The translations under genes and the position numbers were made by a program. DNA of 35,876 nt from the NCBI GenBank assembly GCA_016235825.1, contig JACRIL010000086.1, positions 1 through 35,876 of the forward strand, given 5' to 3'. Under the pieces are notes generated by a model that was not told where the DNA came from, did no database searches, and saw only the letters and a program-made list of their open reading frames with translations. Positions 33,241-35,876 of the stretch are shown piece after piece; position 1 is the stretch's first letter; every line of letters begins with the position of its first letter. The stretch is from Planctomycetota bacterium. GTDB taxonomy: Bacteria > Planctomycetota > Phycisphaerae > SM23-33.

Positions 33241-34263
33241 ATGGGCGAGGCTAAAGAGATTGTCGTGGACAGGCGGGCGAGAGATGAAATCTTTCATCTC
33301 ATCGTTCAATATATCGCCAAAGAAATAAGCGATAATCAGTTTCTCGCCCGGTTCCCGCGGGTTGCTGGCGATCCTCTTATCGATTTTCTTCAAAGGGAGA
33401 TTCCCGATCTGATATTGGATGAATCTAATAAAAGCGGATATTGCGAATTGGACGAACGTTCGCACGTTTTATGCCGATGCGCGATATTTCTCCGGAGCGA
33501 TCTGCCTTATCGCTGGCGGAAAGAAAATTGGTTTAAGGTCGGCTGGGACCGGAATGCATGGCCGTTCGTCAGCATGGATGAACTGAATAAGGCCAAAGAA
33601 TTATTCAAATCGCAGAGTCGCGATAATCCGTCGAGCGAAATGCTGATAAAAACTTTCGACACGGATTGGCGGCGGGTTCGACGGGATGAAGCCATTATAC
33701 AGTTGGATAATTTTCTGTCAGGCAAAGCTACGGCTGATGAGGTCAGAAAACAAATTCTTTTGTCCTTTAGCGATTCGAACCTCCAGGATAACATCCGGCT
33801 GTATTTATCCAGTCTCCCTTCCACGAAATTGCCGTCTCTGACGAACAAAAAAACACGAAGCCGGATCGAGGAAACGATTCATCGTTGCATCAGGTTTCTG
33901 CAGACGGATCAACAATGCATATGGAAGTCGTGCTTAAATCAGGAAGGCATTGATTGGCTGACCATCATATCCGGCTTGCTGACCATTGTCATGTTAATGG
34001 TGATGACTTTGGCTGGGTTTATAGTTGTTGCTGCATTAACAAGCCCACCAGTTGTCTCGGGACATTTCTCATATTTACCTTTATTGTCTGGACTATCCTG
34101 TTTTTCAATTTCTCTATTGGCGGTTATAGGTTTGATACGGTTACCGGTGACTTTACCTCGCGCCAGATTCCGCAACAGCGTACACGGCGGTTCGCGAAAG
34201 TCATGGCCGTTTGCTGAAGAGGAATTCCGTGATACGTCTGACAGAGCGAGCGAATCGAAGTGA
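33241..34263 (+). CDS. Membrane protein of unknown function
   Basis: 340 residues. Residues 1-230 are soluble and charged (RRARDEIFHLIVQYIAKEIS, WRKENWFKVGWDRNAWPFVS, NFLSGKATADEVRKQILLSF). Two membrane spans follow at about 239-268 and 279-302, and a short basic tail. No family recognised. Residues 1-115 vaguely recall proteins that sense or bind phosphates, but I cannot support that. Base composition is lower in GC than the neighbouring metabolic genes, possibly acquired DNA. ATG at 33241 has GAGG directly against it, too close for a classical site, so the start is uncertain. Confidence 0.6.
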   Translation: MGEAKEIVVDRRARDEIFHLIVQYIAKEISDNQFLARFPRVAGDPLIDFLQREIPDLILDESNKSGYCELDERSHVLCRCAIFLRSDLPYRWRKENWFKVGWDRNAWPFVSMDELNKAKELFKSQSRDNPSSEMLIKTFDTDWRRVRRDEAIIQLDNFLSGKATADEVRKQILLSFSDSNLQDNIRLYLSSLPSTKLPSLTNKKTRSRIEETIHRCIRFLQTDQQCIWKSCLNQEGIDWLTIISGLLTIVMLMVMTLAGFIVVAALTSPPVVSGHFSYLPLLSGLSCFSISLLAVIGLIRLPVTLPRARFRNSVHGGSRKSWPFAEEEFRDTSDRASESK

Positions 34264-34287
34264 CGTATTTGGAAAAACAAAAAACGG

Positions 34288-34312
34288 CATCCCCGCATTA
34301 ACATGCGGGGCT
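34288..34312 (+). terminator. Hairpin after the 33241-34263 gene
   Basis: ATCCCCGCAT-TAAC-ATGCGGGG then CTTTAAAAAC, 25 nt past the stop. Stem of 8-9 bp with a short T-run, so a weak intrinsic terminator is plausible. Confidence 0.55.
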
Positions 34313-34576
34313 TTAAAAACAAATCATCGGCGAACCATTCATAAAGCCCCATGCGCTAGCATGGGGATATGTGTTTTTATCGCCCACAAAATGCATGGCC
34401 GGACCTTTGGACTTGCGAACTTCCAGGCACAGTTCAAAGGCCTTGCGGACGCGGACCAGCAGCTTATCCATCGATTTGGCCTGTGTATGGCAGTCTTCAA
34501 GTTCGGGTACGGTGGCGACGAACCAGCCGTCTTCGTCTTTCTCAATTATCGCACTGTATTTCACGAACCAGGGCAA
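34313..34576 (-). CDS. Orphan HicB-like antitoxin
   Basis: An 87-residue protein whose first 55 residues match the HicB/UPF0150 fold: VKYSAIIEKDEDGWFVATVP, ELEDCHTQAKSMDKLLVRVR, KAFELCLE. HicB antitoxins normally accompany the RNase toxin HicA. No HicA-like sequence is seen on either side, so this is an orphan. Start is TTG at 34576 or GTG at 34564, the latter giving the usual M-K-Y start. GAGGAG upstream is not ideally spaced for either. The last 25 residues run through a palindrome (34347-34370) and look unlike HicB, so the true end of the ancestral gene may be lost. Confidence 0.65.
   Translation of the reverse strand: MPWFVKYSAIIEKDEDGWFVATVPELEDCHTQAKSMDKLLVRVRKAFELCLEVRKSKGPAMHFVGDKNTYPHASAWGFMNGSPMICF
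34347..34370 (-). terminator. Hairpin inside the 3' end of the HicB-like gene
   Basis: CCCCATGC-GCTA-GCATGGGG palindrome. On the minus strand it reads hairpin then CTTTATG, a near mirror of the hairpin at 34288-34312. It overlaps the last codons of the HicB-like frame. Confidence 0.45.
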
Positions 34577-34767
34577 ATCTCCTCTTCATTAATTGAAACT
34601 TCTTCGTCCGTAGTTTTACAACTTAATCTATAGACCTGAATGTGCCGGGAGATATTATCCGACACGAAGAACAATGAATTGCCTAAAGCCGACGGCCGGG
34701 GCATGCAGAGATTCCGACACTGCTGCCAGCGGCGCGCTCCGGAGATGATGCGGCGGCCGAGTTGGCG

Positions 34768-34960
34768 AAGCCCGAGGGGCTGGCAGAGAGTAGCCGGAGG
34801 CGTGAGCCTCCGGAATATGAGCACATTATGATTTGAGCCTTGAAGAGGCGGCACAATTGTCCAGGAATTTCTGTCGCCTCTCCGAGGCTCTTTATCCCGG
34901 GGAGACCTGAACCGCAGGCTCACGCCTACGGCTACTCTCTGCCGGCCCTTCGAGCCTGCG
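34768..34960 (-). repeat. Four-hairpin repeat, copy B (inverted to 18227-18416)
   Basis: On the minus strand: GGCTCGAAGGGCC, GGCAGAGAGTAGCC, GTAGGCGTGAGCCTGC, AGCCTCGGAGAGGCGACAG, GTGCCGCCTCTTCAAGGCT, GGAGGCTCACGCCTCC, GGCTACTCTC, AGCCCCTCGGGCT. The part order is the same as copy A. The surrounding gap 34577-35198 has no credible gene. Confidence 0.75.
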
Positions 34961-35198
34961 AATTTGTCGGCCGATGGCATGGCAAGGTTTCGCGGCAAGA
35001 GGTAAAAACGGGCTTGCCCGACGTAGCCTTTTGGCGAAGTCGGGTGCCACTGCTCGCATCTGTTTTATCTCGGCGTAGCGGCTTGTCCGGCGTAGCCGCT
35101 TTAGCGGCAGAGCCGGAAGCGAAGCCGGATTGCGAGCATGTTCTTTTTTCTGTCGGGTCGGAATGAATGAGTCGGGTTAATGGTTGCCGTGGGATAAT

Positions 35199-35250
35199 CA
35201 AACGAGGCCGGGACGGCCTCGACACACGCGGGCGGGACGCCCGCGGCACA
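35199..35250. repeat. Double-hairpin repeat, GAGGCCGGGACGGCCTC type
   Basis: AACGAGGCCGGGACGGCCTC then ACGCGGGCGGGACGCCCGCG, the same pair of hairpins as at 11147-11195. Confidence 0.6.
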
Positions 35251-35284
35251 TTTTCAACGGGCTGATACGTGCATTCCGGCGGAA

Positions 35285-35520
35285 TTAATATTTGCCATAG
35301 GTTCTGGCGGTGCGGACGAGTGTGCGGAGGTTTTCGTCGGATGTGTTGCGGCCTCACTGGTTGCCGGTGGAGAGGATGAATCTGTCGCCCCAGGCCGCGT
35401 CGTCGATGGCCTTTTTCGCCGCCGCTTATCGACCCTTGCCCAAGCCGCTGGAAACCAGGTAGTTGCAGCTTTCCCTGACGGCCGTCAGCATGGGTATCCG
35501 GCGGGTGAGACATATCTCCA
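35285..35520 (-). pseudogene. Remnant of a URO-D-like family gene
   Basis: Reading the minus strand, one frame gives PMLTAVRESCNYLVSS, then (after a stop) AAAKKAIDDAAWGDRF, ILSTGNQ, (stop) GRNTSDENLRTLVRTARTYG. The end resembles the closing segment of URO-D/corrinoid-type proteins (a small-Gly-rich turn, then T-x-x-E-N and an amphipathic helix). The frame has TAA at 35426-35428 and TGA at 35354-35356 but no frameshift between them. The N-terminal part is missing, so this is a decayed fragment. Assignment to the URO-D family rests on the short C-terminal pattern only. Confidence 0.55.
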
Positions 35521-35574
35521 GACGTACCCCCAGCGGGACGTGAAAGACCCGCACAGGTAGGCGAGCAAAACGAC

Positions 35575-35602
35575 TTGACTTGGCCGGGCGGGTTGGTAAA
35601 CT
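35575..35602 (+). promoter_or_regulatory. Candidate tRNA promoter
   Basis: TTGACT (35575-35580) and TAAACT (35597-35602), 16 nt apart, about 46 nt ahead of the mature tRNA. The core TTGGCCGGGCGG--TGGTAAACT resembles 15187-15208. Confidence 0.5.
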
Positions 35603-35654
35603 TGATTATGTCAGTTGTGCGGCGGTCCACATTGCAGGCCGATGCGCCCGACAC

Positions 35655-35725
35655 TGGGGATTAGTGTAACGGTAGCACAACTGACTCTGGATCAGTTAGT
35701 CTAGGTTCAAATCCTAGATCCCCAG
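35655..35725 (+). tRNA. tRNA-Gln (anticodon CTG)
   Basis: Acceptor TGGGGAT pairs with ATCCCCA (35718-35724) and the discriminator is G at 35725. The D arm contains GTGTAACGGTAGCAC, the anticodon stem ACTGA/TCAGT has a 7-nt loop CTCTGGA with anticodon CTG at loop positions 3-5, and the T arm is CTAGG TTCAAAT CCTAG. CCA is not encoded (GTTG follows). Anticodon CTG reads CAG glutamine codons. Confidence 0.95.
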
Positions 35726-35732
35726 TTGTCTT

Positions 35733-35770
35733 AAGCCCCTATAATATAGAGACTTATAGGGGCTTTTCAT
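35733..35770 (+). terminator. Rho-independent terminator after tRNA-Gln
   Basis: Perfect 12-bp stem AAGCCCCTATAA / TTATAGGGGCTT around a 9-nt loop, followed by TTCATTT. It starts 7 nt after the mature tRNA end. The last 106 nt (35771-35876) contain no gene I can support. A 10-nt direct repeat, GCGCTACGTC/GCGCTACGTT, lies at 35790-35808. Confidence 0.8.
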
Positions 35771-35876
35771 TTGTGGCCGAAATCCTTGCGCTACGTCTGC
35801 GCTACGTTTGGGGTGGGCTGCCGGGCTTTTTTTGGTCGTTTCCGGCATCTTCTGAACACGGTATGGCTGGCGGTTA

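Noticed and set aside
35726-35876. Integrated element at tRNA-Gln
   Set aside because: No integrase frame and no repeated tRNA 3' end are present within the window. The terminator directly follows the tRNA. The window is cut too soon to test further.
1-35876. CRISPR array
   Set aside because: The repeats are scattered hairpins with no regular spacing and no unique spacers of uniform length. No cas gene is seen.

Overview
The window looks like about 36 kb of chromosome from a GC-rich member of the Planctomycetota, probably near the Phycisphaerae. This placement is an inference. It rests on a very long SecA with a cysteine-rich insert, on the tandem acyl-carrier-like membrane proteins, on many lipoproteins and degenerate carbohydrate-active proteins, and on intergenic DNA packed with short palindromic repeats. 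No 16S rRNA gene is present to test it.

Layout. 495-4710 (+): a polytopic membrane protein and a glycogen-debranching enzyme with a lysine-rich tail. 4887-7571 (-): a U32-like iron-sulfur-type protein and a lipoprotein with a TolB/LpoB-like C-terminal part. 7572-8456: a repeat-rich gap holding a small IS66-like MITE with 18-bp inverted ends and an 8-bp target duplication. 8457-10076 (+): two tandem paralogues that look like circularly permuted acyl carrier proteins wrapped around a membrane domain. 10171-10879 (-): a HEPN/MNT pair. 11203-15141 (+): secA and a small SEC-C protein. 15303-18078 (+): a zinc-ribbon/VWA membrane protein, a methyl-tetrahydrofolate methyltransferase and an esterase. 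18524-25125 (-): lipoproteins, a CBM9-like/esterase fusion, folD, surE and a URO-D-family methyltransferase-like protein. 25917-28503 (-): ribBA, a phosphatidyltransferase and a membrane protein. 28621-29508 (+): a MEMO1-family protein. 29591-32848 (-): a ComEA-like HhH protein, a catalytically dead GH10-like protein and a PPi-type phosphofructokinase. 33241-35876: an unknown membrane protein, an orphan HicB-like protein, repeats, a URO-D-family pseudogene and tRNA-Gln(CTG).

The genes are mostly housekeeping: protein export, flavin and folate cofactors, phospholipid head groups, glycolysis and glycogen, one-carbon transfer. They sit in short runs on both strands, separated by repeat islands. 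The most unusual items are the permuted acyl-carrier-like pair, which has lost the phosphopantetheine serine; the MITE; a modular hairpin repeat family; a FolD with Gln at the catalytic Lys position; and a GH10-fold protein without either catalytic glutamate. All function calls come from reading sequence and recalling families. No database search was run.
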